A stretch of 64,000 nt of DNA from Mycobacterium sp. DL99 (GTDB lineage: Bacteria; Actinomycetota; Actinomycetes; Mycobacteriales; Mycobacteriaceae). The translations under genes and the position numbers were made by a program. The stretch's first letter is position 1. Each line of letters opens with the position of its first letter. This document shows positions 32,503 through 40,908 of this stretch, piece by piece. Under the pieces are notes generated by a model. That model was given only the letters and a program-made list of their open reading frames with translations, had not been told where the DNA came from and did no database searches. The stretch spans positions 5,383,798 through 5,447,797 of the forward strand of contig NZ_SJOM01000007.1 in assembly GCF_004762045.1 (NCBI RefSeq). The letters run 5' to 3'.

Positions 32503-32745
32503 ATGACCGCCACAACGACGCATTTCCCCAGCCAGAAGGCGCCCTGTGGACGAACCACACAGGGCGACCACCACATCGAGAATGACGACGACGGCCTGAG
32601 CTTCGACGACTTCACGTTCGCCTGCGGCTGCCGCGATATTCGACACACCTACCACGACGGCTGCGTCAGCATCCGCACCATCAGGCACGACGGCAAAGTC
32701 CTGAGAGACGAGCGCTGCGGCGAACATGAGGCTTTCGAAGTTTGA
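32503..32745 (+). CDS. Small hypothetical protein heading the frd operon
   Basis: This 80-residue soluble protein has a disordered start and a compact C-terminal half (DDFTFACGCRDIRHTYHDGCVSIRTIRHDGKVLRDERCGEHEA). It has four Cys and several His there (CGC, DGC, RCGEH), which could bind zinc or an iron-sulfur cluster. GAGGAGG lies 8 bases upstream. It is 9 bases before frdA, so the two are co-transcribed. I do not recognise a family; a role in assembly or control of the fumarate reductase is a guess. Confidence 0.65.
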   Translation: MTATTTHFPSQKAPCGRTTQGDHHIENDDDGLSFDDFTFACGCRDIRHTYHDGCVSIRTIRHDGKVLRDERCGEHEAFEV

Positions 32746-32754
32746 GAACCGCCG

Positions 32755-34497
32755 ATGACGGCCTCACACGACATAGTGGTGATCGGAGGGGGCGGCGCCG
32801 GTCTGCGCGCCGCGATCGCCATCGCCGAGGCGAACCCGCGTCTGTCCGTTGCGATCGTGTCGAAGGTGTACCCGATGCGCAGCCACACGGTGTCGGCAGA
32901 AGGCGGTGCGGCCGCCGTGGCCGGAGCCGACGACAGCATCGACGAGCATGCCTACGACACGATTTCCGGCGGGGACTGGCTCTGCGATCAGGATGCGGTC
33001 GAGGCGTTCGTCGCCGAGGCACCCCGTGAGCTCATGCAGCTCGAGCATTGGGGTTGTCCGTGGAGCCGCACCCCGGACGGGCACATCGCCGTCCGCGCCT
33101 TCGGCGGCATGAAGAACCTGCGCACCTGGTTCGCCGCCGACAAGACCGGATTCCACCTGCTGCACACCTTGTTCCAGCGGGTGCTTTCTTATCCGGGCAT
33201 CGCACGTTACGACGAATGGTTCGCCACCACATTGCTGGTCGACGACGGCGCGGTACGCGGTCTGGTCGCGATCGAGTTGGCCACCGGACGCATCGAGACC
33301 ATCCTGGCCGACGCGGTGATCATGTGCACCGGCGGATGCGGCCGGGTGTTCCCGTTCACCACCAACGCCAACATCAAGACCGGCGACGGAATGGCGTTGG
33401 CGTTCCGGGCCGGAGCACCGCTCAAGGACATGGAATTCGTGCAGTATCACCCCACCGGGTTGCCGTTCACCGGCATCCTGATCACCGAGGCCGCCCGCGC
33501 CGAGGGGGGATGGCTGCTCAACAAGGACGGCTACCGGTACCTGCAGGATTACGACCTGGGCACGCCCACACCCGAACCCAAGCTGCGCAGCATGGAGCTC
33601 GGTCCGCGCGACCGGCTGTCGCAGGCGTTCATCCACGAGCTGGAGAAAGGGCGTACTGACGAAACCCCTTACGGTCCGGTTGTTTACCTGGACCTACGAC
33701 ACCTGGGGGCCAAGCTCATCGACGCCAAGCTTCCGTTCGTCCGGGAACTGTGCCGCGACTATCAGCACATCGACCCGGTCTCCGAACTGGTGCCGGTGCG
33801 ACCCGTCGTGCACTACATGATGGGCGGGGTCCACACCGATATCAGCGGCGCCACAACACTTCCCGGTCTCTATGCGGCCGGTGAGACCGCGTGCGTCAGC
33901 ATCAACGGGGCCAACCGGCTGGGTTCGAACTCACTGCCCGAGCTGCTGGTGTTCGGCGCCCGGGCCGGATGCGCCGCAGCCGAGTACGTGTCCCGGGCCG
34001 GTGCCGCCTCCGCCTCGGTGCAGACCCAGGCCCGCACCGAGGAGCAGCGCCTGGAACACGACCTGAGCCGGCGCGCCGAAAGCGGCGGTGAACGCATCGC
34101 CGACATTCGCACCGACATGCAGAGCGTGCTGGAGACCGCGGCCGGTATCTACCGCGACGGCCCCACCCTGACCAAGGCGGCCGAGCAGGTGCGCGAACTG
34201 CAGGCGCGCTTCGCGAATGCCGGCATCGACGATCACAGCCACACGTTCAACACGGAGCTGCTGGCATTTCTGGAGCTGTCGGGAATGCTCGACATCGCCC
34301 AGACGATCATCGAATCGGCCTCACACCGCACGGAATCCCGCGGCGCTCACCAGCGGACCGACTTCCCCAGCCGCGACGACGAGCAGTTCCTCGCCCACAC
34401 CATGGCCCATCGAGAGCCCGACGGCTCAGCGCGGATCGACTATATGCCGGTCAAAATCACCCGCTGGCCACCGGGCGAACGCGTCTACGGGAGATGA
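32755..34497 (+). CDS. frdA: Fumarate reductase flavoprotein subunit
   Basis: This 580-residue FAD protein has VIGGGGAGLRAAIA, the His that binds FAD covalently in RSHTVSAEGG (about residue 44), QYHPTGL, and HYMMGGVHTDISG. The size is close to M. tuberculosis FrdA (583 residues from memory) and smaller than SdhA1. With FrdBCD it reduces fumarate with quinol, or works as succinate dehydrogenase, on the inner face of the membrane. Two separate small membrane subunits follow, which identifies frd rather than sdh. Confidence 0.92.
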   Translation: MTASHDIVVIGGGGAGLRAAIAIAEANPRLSVAIVSKVYPMRSHTVSAEGGAAAVAGADDSIDEHAYDTISGGDWLCDQDAVEAFVAEAPRELMQLEHWGCPWSRTPDGHIAVRAFGGMKNLRTWFAADKTGFHLLHTLFQRVLSYPGIARYDEWFATTLLVDDGAVRGLVAIELATGRIETILADAVIMCTGGCGRVFPFTTNANIKTGDGMALAFRAGAPLKDMEFVQYHPTGLPFTGILITEAARAEGGWLLNKDGYRYLQDYDLGTPTPEPKLRSMELGPRDRLSQAFIHELEKGRTDETPYGPVVYLDLRHLGAKLIDAKLPFVRELCRDYQHIDPVSELVPVRPVVHYMMGGVHTDISGATTLPGLYAAGETACVSINGANRLGSNSLPELLVFGARAGCAAAEYVSRAGAASASVQTQARTEEQRLEHDLSRRAESGGERIADIRTDMQSVLETAAGIYRDGPTLTKAAEQVRELQARFANAGIDDHSHTFNTELLAFLELSGMLDIAQTIIESASHRTESRGAHQRTDFPSRDDEQFLAHTMAHREPDGSARIDYMPVKITRWPPGERVYGR

Positions 34498-34498
34498 G

Positions 34499-35242
34499 AT
34501 GGCAGACCGAATTGTCATGGAGGTGGCTCGATATCGACCCGAAACCGATACCGAGCCGGTGCTGCAGTCCTACGATGTTCCGCTCACACGGGAGTGGGCG
34601 GTCCTGGACGGACTGAACTACATCAAGGACCGGCTCGACGGCACGCTGAGCTTCCGGTGGTCCTGCCGGATGGGGATCTGCGGCAGCTGCGGCATGACCA
34701 TCAACGGTGACCCGAAACTGGCCTGCGCCACCTTTCTCGTCGACTATCTGCCCGGGCCGGTGCGGGTGGAGCCGATGCGCAACTTCCCGGTGATCCGCGA
34801 TCTCGTCGTCGACATCAGCGACTTCATGACCAAACTCCCCCGGGTCAAGCCGTGGATCATCCGCGACGGCGACACCCCGGCCGAGGATGCCGAATACCTC
34901 CAAACCCCAGCCGAAATGGAGGAGTTCAAGAAGTTCAGCATGTGCATCAACTGCATGCTGTGCTATTCGGCGTGTCCGGTCTACGCGCTGGACCCGGACT
35001 TCCTGGGGCCGGCGGCGATCGCGTTGGCCCAGCGGTACAACCTGGATTCCCGCGACGAAGGCGAGGAGGACCGGCGCGATGTGCTGGCCGCCGCGGACGG
35101 AGCCTGGGCGTGCACCTATGTCGGTGAATGCTCGGTGGCCTGCCCGAAGGGTGTCGATCCGGCCGGCGCGATCCAGCGCTACAAGCTCACGGCCGCAACA
35201 CATTCGGTGAAGAGCCTGCTTCTCCCGAGGGCCGCGCAGTGA
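34499..35242 (+). CDS. frdB: Fumarate reductase iron-sulfur subunit
   Basis: The 247-residue protein has the [2Fe-2S] motif SCRMGICGSCGMTING...LACATFL, and the [4Fe-4S]/[3Fe-4S] motifs CINCMLCYSACPV and GECSVACPKGVDP. It carries electrons between FrdA and the membrane quinone site. The ATG at 34499 starts one base after the frdA stop (TGAGATG), and its end overlaps frdC by GTGA. Confidence 0.92.
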   Translation: MADRIVMEVARYRPETDTEPVLQSYDVPLTREWAVLDGLNYIKDRLDGTLSFRWSCRMGICGSCGMTINGDPKLACATFLVDYLPGPVRVEPMRNFPVIRDLVVDISDFMTKLPRVKPWIIRDGDTPAEDAEYLQTPAEMEEFKKFSMCINCMLCYSACPVYALDPDFLGPAAIALAQRYNLDSRDEGEEDRRDVLAAADGAWACTYVGECSVACPKGVDPAGAIQRYKLTAATHSVKSLLLPRAAQ

Positions 35243-35613
35243 CGACGTATCGACAGCCGGTGCCCGTGTTGTGGTGGGTCAAACGACCGTCGTACCTGCG
35301 GTACATGCTCCGCGAGGCCAGCTGCAAGGCCGTGGCCTGGTCGGTGGTGTATCTGGGATTGCTGGTGTGGGCGCTCGGCACGGGCCGCAATGACTGGTTT
35401 CAGGATTTCAGCAGCCACCCGCTGGTGATCGCACTGAACCTGGTGACGCTGGCATTGCTGTTGTTGCACACCGTGACCTGGTTCAGCCTGGCGCCACGCG
35501 CGATGATCGTGCACCTGCGGGGCCGGCGGGTGCCCGCGGGCGCGGTGCTCGCCGGCCATTACCTCGCATGGCTCGTCGTCTCGGCGGTGATCGCATGGGT
35601 GGTGCTGACATGA
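35239..35613 (+). CDS. frdC: Fumarate reductase membrane subunit C
   Basis: The 124-residue protein has three membrane helices and FrdC hallmarks: YRQPVPVLWWVKRPSYLRYMLREAS at the N-terminus and LLHTVTWFSLAPRAM in helix 2. No heme ligation is expected in this subfamily. GTG at 35239 overlaps the frdB stop. It anchors FrdAB and contributes to the menaquinol site. Confidence 0.9.
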   Translation: MTTYRQPVPVLWWVKRPSYLRYMLREASCKAVAWSVVYLGLLVWALGTGRNDWFQDFSSHPLVIALNLVTLALLLLHTVTWFSLAPRAMIVHLRGRRVPAGAVLAGHYLAWLVVSAVIAWVVLT

Positions 35614-35969
35614 GCACGCCGGCCCGTCGGACGCCGGAACCGTACTTCTGGCTGTTGTTCTCGGCCGGCGGTATGGTGACCGCGCTGACGCTACCGGTGC
35701 TGATGTTGCTGTTCGGCGTGGTGTTCCCACTCGGCCTTCTCGACGCCCCAGATCCAACACATCTGCTGGCCGTGGTGCGCAATCCGCTGACCAGGATCGT
35801 GCTCGCCGGCATCTTTGTGCTGGGACTCTTCCACTGGGCCCACAGGTTCCGCTTCATGCTCGAGCACGGCCTGAAACTCGGTCGCTTCGACCGGGCGATC
35901 GCGGTCTGCAGTTACGGCGCGGCCGCTTTGGGCTCGATCGCAGCGATCTGGGTGTTGCTCACCCTCTAA
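35610..35969 (+). CDS. frdD: Fumarate reductase membrane subunit D
   Basis: The 119-residue protein has three membrane helices with RRTPEPYFWLLFSAGGMVTAL at the start and LFHWAHRFRFMLEHGL in helix 2, both FrdD features. ATGA overlap with frdC. It is the last gene of the operon and is followed by a long palindrome that probably ends transcription. Confidence 0.9.
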   Translation: MSTPARRTPEPYFWLLFSAGGMVTALTLPVLMLLFGVVFPLGLLDAPDPTHLLAVVRNPLTRIVLAGIFVLGLFHWAHRFRFMLEHGLKLGRFDRAIAVCSYGAAALGSIAAIWVLLTL

Positions 35970-35976
35970 CGGCGAA

Positions 35977-36026
35977 CAGACGCAAAACTGCCTGTTTTCC
36001 CTAGAGAAAGGGCAGTTTTGCGTCTG
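35977..36026. repeat. Palindrome, probable bidirectional terminator
   Basis: The 16-base perfect arms CAGACGCAAAACTGCC / GGCAGTTTTGCGTCTG flank an 18-base centre that can pair again (TTTC/GAAA). It lies between the convergent frdD and SRPBCC genes and contains T/A runs on both strands, so it could terminate both transcripts. Confidence 0.75.
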
Positions 36027-36040
36027 CTCGGCGAGAGAAA

Positions 36041-36490
36041 TTACGACGACGCGTAGAGCGCCTTGAACTTGTTGAGCGACTGCTGGATATCGCCCTTGAG
36101 CGCGGCCGCGACCACCATGCCGATCGGCCCGAACAGCGCAGGTCCGCCGAGGTGGACATCGAAGGACACTTTCGCGCCCTCTCCCCCATCAACGGCGGCC
36201 GGCGTGATCTTTCCGATCAGCTTGACCTTTACCCCGCCACGGCCCTCGCCGTTGAGGGTCAAGGACTGCGGCGGTTTGTAATTCACCAGCGTCCACTTCA
36301 CGCGGTTCAGCATGCCCTTGACCTCGACGATCGAGTCGATGACCGTGCCCTTTTCCAGGGTTTCGGGCAACTTCGACCGCCATGCCCGGTGGATGCTGAG
36401 CCACTCGTCGTATCGGGACAGATCAGAGGCGTACTCCCACGCCTTCTCCGGCGGCAACGGAACATCGACGGAGACAGACAATTTGGCCAT
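36041..36490 (-). CDS. SRPBCC family protein (Rv0910-like)
   Basis: This 149-residue protein has the START/polyketide-cyclase fold: LSVSVDVPLPPEKAWEYASDLSRYDEW at the start, MLNRVKWTLVNYKPPQSLTL in the middle and a C-terminal amphipathic helix (GDIQQSLNKFKALYAS). The position next to the small helical protein and ctpE matches M. tuberculosis Rv0909-Rv0910, annotated as an antitoxin/toxin pair. Whether it is a toxin is unclear; a lipid-ligand role is equally possible. Confidence 0.8.
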   Translation of the reverse strand: MAKLSVSVDVPLPPEKAWEYASDLSRYDEWLSIHRAWRSKLPETLEKGTVIDSIVEVKGMLNRVKWTLVNYKPPQSLTLNGEGRGGVKVKLIGKITPAAVDGGEGAKVSFDVHLGGPALFGPIGMVVAAALKGDIQQSLNKFKALYASS

Positions 36491-36493
36491 AAG

Positions 36494-36676
36494 CTACTGC
36501 TGCGGTTCTTCCTTGTCGAGGGCGTTCTTCGCCGCTTCTTGCGCCTTATCGACCACGCTGGAGTACTTGCCCTGCGTCTTCTCGTCGACGATGTCGCCGG
36601 CCTTGTCGATGGCCTGCTCGACCTTGTCAGCATTCTGCGACAGAAGGTCCTTGGCCTTGTCCAGGAATCCCATCAT
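36494..36676 (-). CDS. MT0933-type antitoxin-like small protein (Rv0909-like)
   Basis: This 60-residue, highly charged, helical protein (GFLDKAKDLLSQNADKVEQAIDKAGDIVDEKTQGKYSSVVDKAQEAAKNALD) resembles the family named after M. tuberculosis MT0933 and CsbD-like stress proteins. It ends 3 bases before the SRPBCC gene, so the two are co-translated. Two consecutive ATGs (36676 and 36673) are possible starts. The toxin-antitoxin assignment comes from homologue annotation, not from features visible here. Confidence 0.75.
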   Translation of the reverse strand: MMGFLDKAKDLLSQNADKVEQAIDKAGDIVDEKTQGKYSSVVDKAQEAAKNALDKEEPQQ

Positions 36677-36741
36677 CCCACCCTATCTTCTCGATACCTT
36701 CTCGGTGTCTACCGAACGCTCCGCATTCTCCCCGCTGCCAG

Positions 36742-39234
36742 CTATCTCCACAACCGGCGCTTCTCCCCCAGGACCATGCCCTGGACCCACCACAGCGCCT
36801 CGATCAACGCGGCCCCGACCAGGCCGATGCCCAGCGCGATTGCGGTGACCTTGAGATTCGACGGATCCAGCATGAACAGGCGTTGAGCCAGCGGCAAACA
36901 GAAGATCAGCACATACGCCAGCCCGGAGACCGCGACCAGCGCCACGCGCCACCACTCGTACGGGCGGGCCACCACCGACAGCACCCACAACGAAGACACC
37001 AACAAGGTGATGAGTGCCGCCGTCGAGGCCTGCGTCTGCCCCACCAGGCCGGCCGCCCGGCCCTCATAGGCCACCAGGTAGGAGACGAACGTGGCAGTAC
37101 CCACCACCACGCCCGAGGGCAGCGCCGCCGTCATCACCCGGCGCACGAAACCCGAATGGGCCTGTTCATTGTTCGGGGCCAGCGACAGGATGAATGCCGG
37201 GATGCCGATGGTGAACCAGGCCGCGATGGTGACGTGGATCGGCTGGAACGGGAACAACAGCGGATCGGTGCCGAACAACTTGGACGACAACCCGGCCAAC
37301 CCGACCAGGATCGCCAGCAGGACCGAGTACACAGTCTTGGTGAGGAACAGGTTCGAGACCCGCTCGATGTTGCCGATCACCCGCCGGCCCTCGCCGACCA
37401 CGTAGGGCAGCGTGGCGAACTTGTTGTCCAGCAACACGATCTGAGCCACCGCGCGCGAGGCCGAACTGCCCGAACCCATCGCGACACCGATGTCGGCGTC
37501 CTTGAGGGCCAGCACGTCGTTGACGCCGTCCCCGGTCATGGCCACCGTGTGCCCGCGCGACTGCAAGGCATGCACCATGGCCCGCTTCTGATCCGGGCGC
37601 ACCCGGCCGAACGTGGTGTACTCCTCCAGCGCGTCGGCCAGCTGCTCCGGCTCGTGGGGCAACTGCCTGGCGTCCATCGTCTCGCCGTGCAGGCCCAGTT
37701 TGCCCGCCACCGCGCCCACCGACACCGCGTTGTCACCCGAGATCACCTTGACCGAGACATGCTGGGAAGCAAAGTAATCGAGCGTTTCACCGGCATCCGG
37801 CCGGATCCGCTGCTCCAGCACCACCAGCGCGACGGGAGTGACGGTTCCGGGGGCCCGCGGCGCGTCGACCGCCAGATCGGAGGACCCGACCAGCAGCACC
37901 CGCAGCCCCTTGGCACCGATCTCCTCGGCTTGCTCGGCCACCGGTGAGCTGGAGTCCAACAACACATCCGGGGCACCGATCACCCAGTTGCCGTGCTCGC
38001 CGTAAGACGCGCCGCTCCACTTGGTGGCCGACTTGAACGGGGCCGTCGCGGTGGCCGTCCAGCCCGGCGGCGTGCCGTAGGCCTCGGCGATCGCCACCAT
38101 GCTGGCGTTGGGCCGGGCGTCATCGGAGGCCAGCTGCGCCAGTACCTGCGCAACAGCATCTTCGCGGCCCTGCTGGCAGAGCTTGAGATCACTTACCCGC
38201 ATACCGTTTTCGGTCAGCGTTCCGGTCTTGTCGGCACACACCACGTCGACGCGGGCCAGGCCCTCGATCGCGGGAAGCTCATTGACCAGGCACTGGCGCC
38301 GGCCCAGCCGCACCACCCCGACCGCGAACGCGAGTGAGGTCATCAGCACCAGGCCTTCGGGCACCATCGGCACCAACGCACCCACCATGCGTAGCACCGG
38401 TTCATGCCACACCGCATCGGTGGTGAAGATCTGACTCATGATGATTGCCAGTGATTCTCGCCAACCACCCTCGTTGTCGACGATGTCGTGGTAGGTCTGC
38501 TTGAGCGAATCCAGCATCTCGGGGTCGGTGGTGAACAGCTGGCTGTAGATGATCAGCAGCCCCGCCGGCACCAGCATGTACGTGATGACCTGGAGAATCT
38601 TGTTGATGCCGTTGCGCAGTTCGGATTTCACCAGGGTGAACTTGGAGGCCTCTTCGGCCAGCTTGGCGGCGTAGGCCTCGTGTCCCACCTTGGTGGCCCG
38701 GTAGGCGCCGGAGCCCGCGACCACGAAACTGCCCGACATCACCGCCTCGCCCAGTTCCTTGACGATCGGGTCGGCCTCACCGGTCAGCAACGACTCGTCG
38801 ACCTCAAGGTTGGATTCCTCGATAACCTCACCGTCCACCACGATCTGATCGCCGGGCCCGAGTTCGATGATGTCGTCGAGCACCACCTCGCTGGGCAGCA
38901 CTGCGCGACTACCGGATTCGCGGCGCACGGTGGGCTTGGCCTGGCCCACGATGGCCAACTTGTCCAGGGTCTGCTTGGCCCGGATCTCCTGAATGATGCC
39001 GATCGCGCTGTTGGCGATGATCAGGAGGCCGAAGGCGCCGTTGATCACCGACCCCGTCGATATCACAATCAGGAACAGCACACCCAGAATCGCATTGATC
39101 CGGGTGAACACGTTGCCGCGGATGATCTCGGAGATGGTCCGCGCGGCACGCGTCGGGACATCGTTGGACTTACCCTCGGCAACCCGCTGGGCCACCTCGG
39201 CTTCGCTGAGACCGGCTGCTGTGGTCATGGTCAT
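36742..39234 (-). CDS. ctpE: Cation-transporting P-type ATPase CtpE
   Basis: This 830-residue P-type ATPase has the phosphorylation motif CADKTGTLT (Asp about 335), TGEADP in the actuator domain (about 151), PMVPEGLVLMTS in helix M4 (about 290), and MTGDGVNDVLALKDADIG near residue 560. The gene order with Rv0905-Rv0910 homologues identifies ctpE, whose M. smegmatis orthologue is reported to import calcium. There is no N-terminal heavy-metal domain. It lies 28 bases after the beta-lactamase-like gene. Confidence 0.9.
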   Translation of the reverse strand: MTMTTAAGLSEAEVAQRVAEGKSNDVPTRAARTISEIIRGNVFTRINAILGVLFLIVISTGSVINGAFGLLIIANSAIGIIQEIRAKQTLDKLAIVGQAKPTVRRESGSRAVLPSEVVLDDIIELGPGDQIVVDGEVIEESNLEVDESLLTGEADPIVKELGEAVMSGSFVVAGSGAYRATKVGHEAYAAKLAEEASKFTLVKSELRNGINKILQVITYMLVPAGLLIIYSQLFTTDPEMLDSLKQTYHDIVDNEGGWRESLAIIMSQIFTTDAVWHEPVLRMVGALVPMVPEGLVLMTSLAFAVGVVRLGRRQCLVNELPAIEGLARVDVVCADKTGTLTENGMRVSDLKLCQQGREDAVAQVLAQLASDDARPNASMVAIAEAYGTPPGWTATATAPFKSATKWSGASYGEHGNWVIGAPDVLLDSSSPVAEQAEEIGAKGLRVLLVGSSDLAVDAPRAPGTVTPVALVVLEQRIRPDAGETLDYFASQHVSVKVISGDNAVSVGAVAGKLGLHGETMDARQLPHEPEQLADALEEYTTFGRVRPDQKRAMVHALQSRGHTVAMTGDGVNDVLALKDADIGVAMGSGSSASRAVAQIVLLDNKFATLPYVVGEGRRVIGNIERVSNLFLTKTVYSVLLAILVGLAGLSSKLFGTDPLLFPFQPIHVTIAAWFTIGIPAFILSLAPNNEQAHSGFVRRVMTAALPSGVVVGTATFVSYLVAYEGRAAGLVGQTQASTAALITLLVSSLWVLSVVARPYEWWRVALVAVSGLAYVLIFCLPLAQRLFMLDPSNLKVTAIALGIGLVGAALIEALWWVQGMVLGEKRRLWR

Positions 39235-39262
39235 CGGGGCTGCCTCTCTTCGCGCAAGCTGC

Positions 39263-40849
39263 TCATCGGGCGAAAGCCCCCGTCCCGTCCTCGTCGAAAT
39301 ACTCCAGCGTTAGTCTGTCACCGGAAAACGTCGCCTTGGAGATGGTCCCCGGCGGGGCGTTTTCGGTGACGAACCTGAAGGTGAACACGTCACCGTCCCA
39401 ATGCTCAAGCGGCACGCTGAGCTTCTGCCCCAGCGCCAGGTTCAGCTTCCCGTCCTTTTCGGTCACGGTGGCCGGCCCCCAGTAATCGTTGCGATACACC
39501 CCGGTGTAGCCCGAAAGAGGCTTGGCAGGTGCCGGATCCGCGGGCGGCTGCTTGCCCACCAATTCGCCCTCCGGCGCATCCATCTCGGCGAACGCGTCGG
39601 CGAATCGCTTGCGCCAGTCCTCGCGCACCTCGCCGAACTGCACCAGGTCGGCGAACTCCGCGGTCAGCGTTTCCGGTACGCCCGTCGGTGTGGCATTGGT
39701 GAGCGCCACGATGGCCACATCGGCCGACGGCAGGACGACGAAATTGGCTGCCGCCCCAAGCTCGAAAGCCCCAGAATGGCTGAGTTGCATTCGGGCGGCC
39801 GAGGTCGACCCGACGTTGAACCCGTAACCGTAGAACCCGGACCGCATCGCGGGCTCCGTCGCACGGCTCGACACCGCCTGCGGGGTGAGGGCGGGAAGCA
39901 GCGCCTTCTCGTCGACGATCTGCCGGTCCGCATACTTGCCGTTGGCCAGCACCATGGCCAGCCAGCGGGCGACATCGTTGACCGAGGAGCTCACCCCGCC
40001 GGCAGGCGATTGTGGGTCGGGATCCCGCACGTACTGCGGCTCGTATCGGTCGTCGATCCGGATGTGCCCGACGGCCCGGTTGGCCCTGACCTGGAAATCG
40101 GCGAAACGCGAACTCGTCGAGCTCATCCCGAGCGGCCGGTACAGCACCTCCCGGGACAGGTCCGCCCAGTCCTTCCCGGCACCCGCCGCCACCGCCTCGG
40201 CCCCTGCGGTGAGCCCGAAGTTGGTGTAGGCGTAGGAGATCCGGAACGGTTCCAGAGGGAGCCGGCGCAGATGCTCCAGCACGTAGCGCCGGTCATAGCC
40301 GAGATCCTCGAGCTTGTCCCCGGCATGGTCGGGCAGACCCGACCGGTGCGCGAACATGTCTCCCACAGTCACCAGCCGGGTGGTGGTGGGGTCCGACAGT
40401 GCGAACCATGGCAGCTTGGAAACCATCGGGGTATCCCATTCGACAGCACCCGCGCCGACCTGTTGGGCAACCACGGTGGCCGACAGCGATTTCGACAGCG
40501 AGGCCAGCTGGAACACCGTGTCAGCGTCCACCCGGTTGCCGTCGGCGTCGCCGTCACGCACATCGCGGACGCCGAAACCTTTCGCGTACACCGTCTTTCC
40601 GCCATGCACCACGGCAACGGCCATACCGGGGATCTTCGCATCGCGCACCAGCTCCTCGGCGATACCGTCCAGCCTGGCGACAGCGTTGTGCACGGCGTTC
40701 TCCGGCAACGGCATCGCGGGCACCAGCGGCGGCGGCTGGTCGGCGATCGGCTGGGCGGTTTGGGTGGCGTTGGCGCAGCCCGTCAGGGCGGCGACACCCA
40801 CCGCGAGGCCCACTGCCGCGATACGCGTCACGACGCGAAGGTTCGACAC
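39263..40849 (-). CDS. Beta-lactamase-family serine hydrolase lipoprotein (Rv0907-like)
   Basis: The 528-residue precursor has a lipobox (VAALTGC, Cys about 25), the class C beta-lactamase/esterase SLSK (Ser about 117), YTNFG and a LSHSG motif. A C-terminal lipocalin-like domain follows (about residues 430-528, YTGVYRNDYWGPATV). It is probably a periplasmic esterase or D-amino peptidase rather than a true beta-lactamase. The GTG start at 40849 begins the signal sequence; the open frame upstream runs into the MBL gene. Operon position matches Rv0907. Confidence 0.82.
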   Translation of the reverse strand: MSNLRVVTRIAAVGLAVGVAALTGCANATQTAQPIADQPPPLVPAMPLPENAVHNAVARLDGIAEELVRDAKIPGMAVAVVHGGKTVYAKGFGVRDVRDGDADGNRVDADTVFQLASLSKSLSATVVAQQVGAGAVEWDTPMVSKLPWFALSDPTTTRLVTVGDMFAHRSGLPDHAGDKLEDLGYDRRYVLEHLRRLPLEPFRISYAYTNFGLTAGAEAVAAGAGKDWADLSREVLYRPLGMSSTSSRFADFQVRANRAVGHIRIDDRYEPQYVRDPDPQSPAGGVSSSVNDVARWLAMVLANGKYADRQIVDEKALLPALTPQAVSSRATEPAMRSGFYGYGFNVGSTSAARMQLSHSGAFELGAAANFVVLPSADVAIVALTNATPTGVPETLTAEFADLVQFGEVREDWRKRFADAFAEMDAPEGELVGKQPPADPAPAKPLSGYTGVYRNDYWGPATVTEKDGKLNLALGQKLSVPLEHWDGDVFTFRFVTENAPPGTISKATFSGDRLTLEYFDEDGTGAFAR

Positions 40850-40908
40850 AGGACGCGAGTATGCCCGCAAACCTGCCCGGGCTCGGTGCAATGCGGTTAC
40901 AAGTGGGG

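Noticed and set aside
30938..32560. Long minus-strand open frame (540 codons)
   Set aside because: Antisense to the acyl-CoA synthetase; His/Val/Gly-rich shadow composition without domains.
36494..36676. Proven toxin-antitoxin module
   Set aside because: The label comes only from homologue annotation; the SRPBCC partner shows no recognisable toxin motif.
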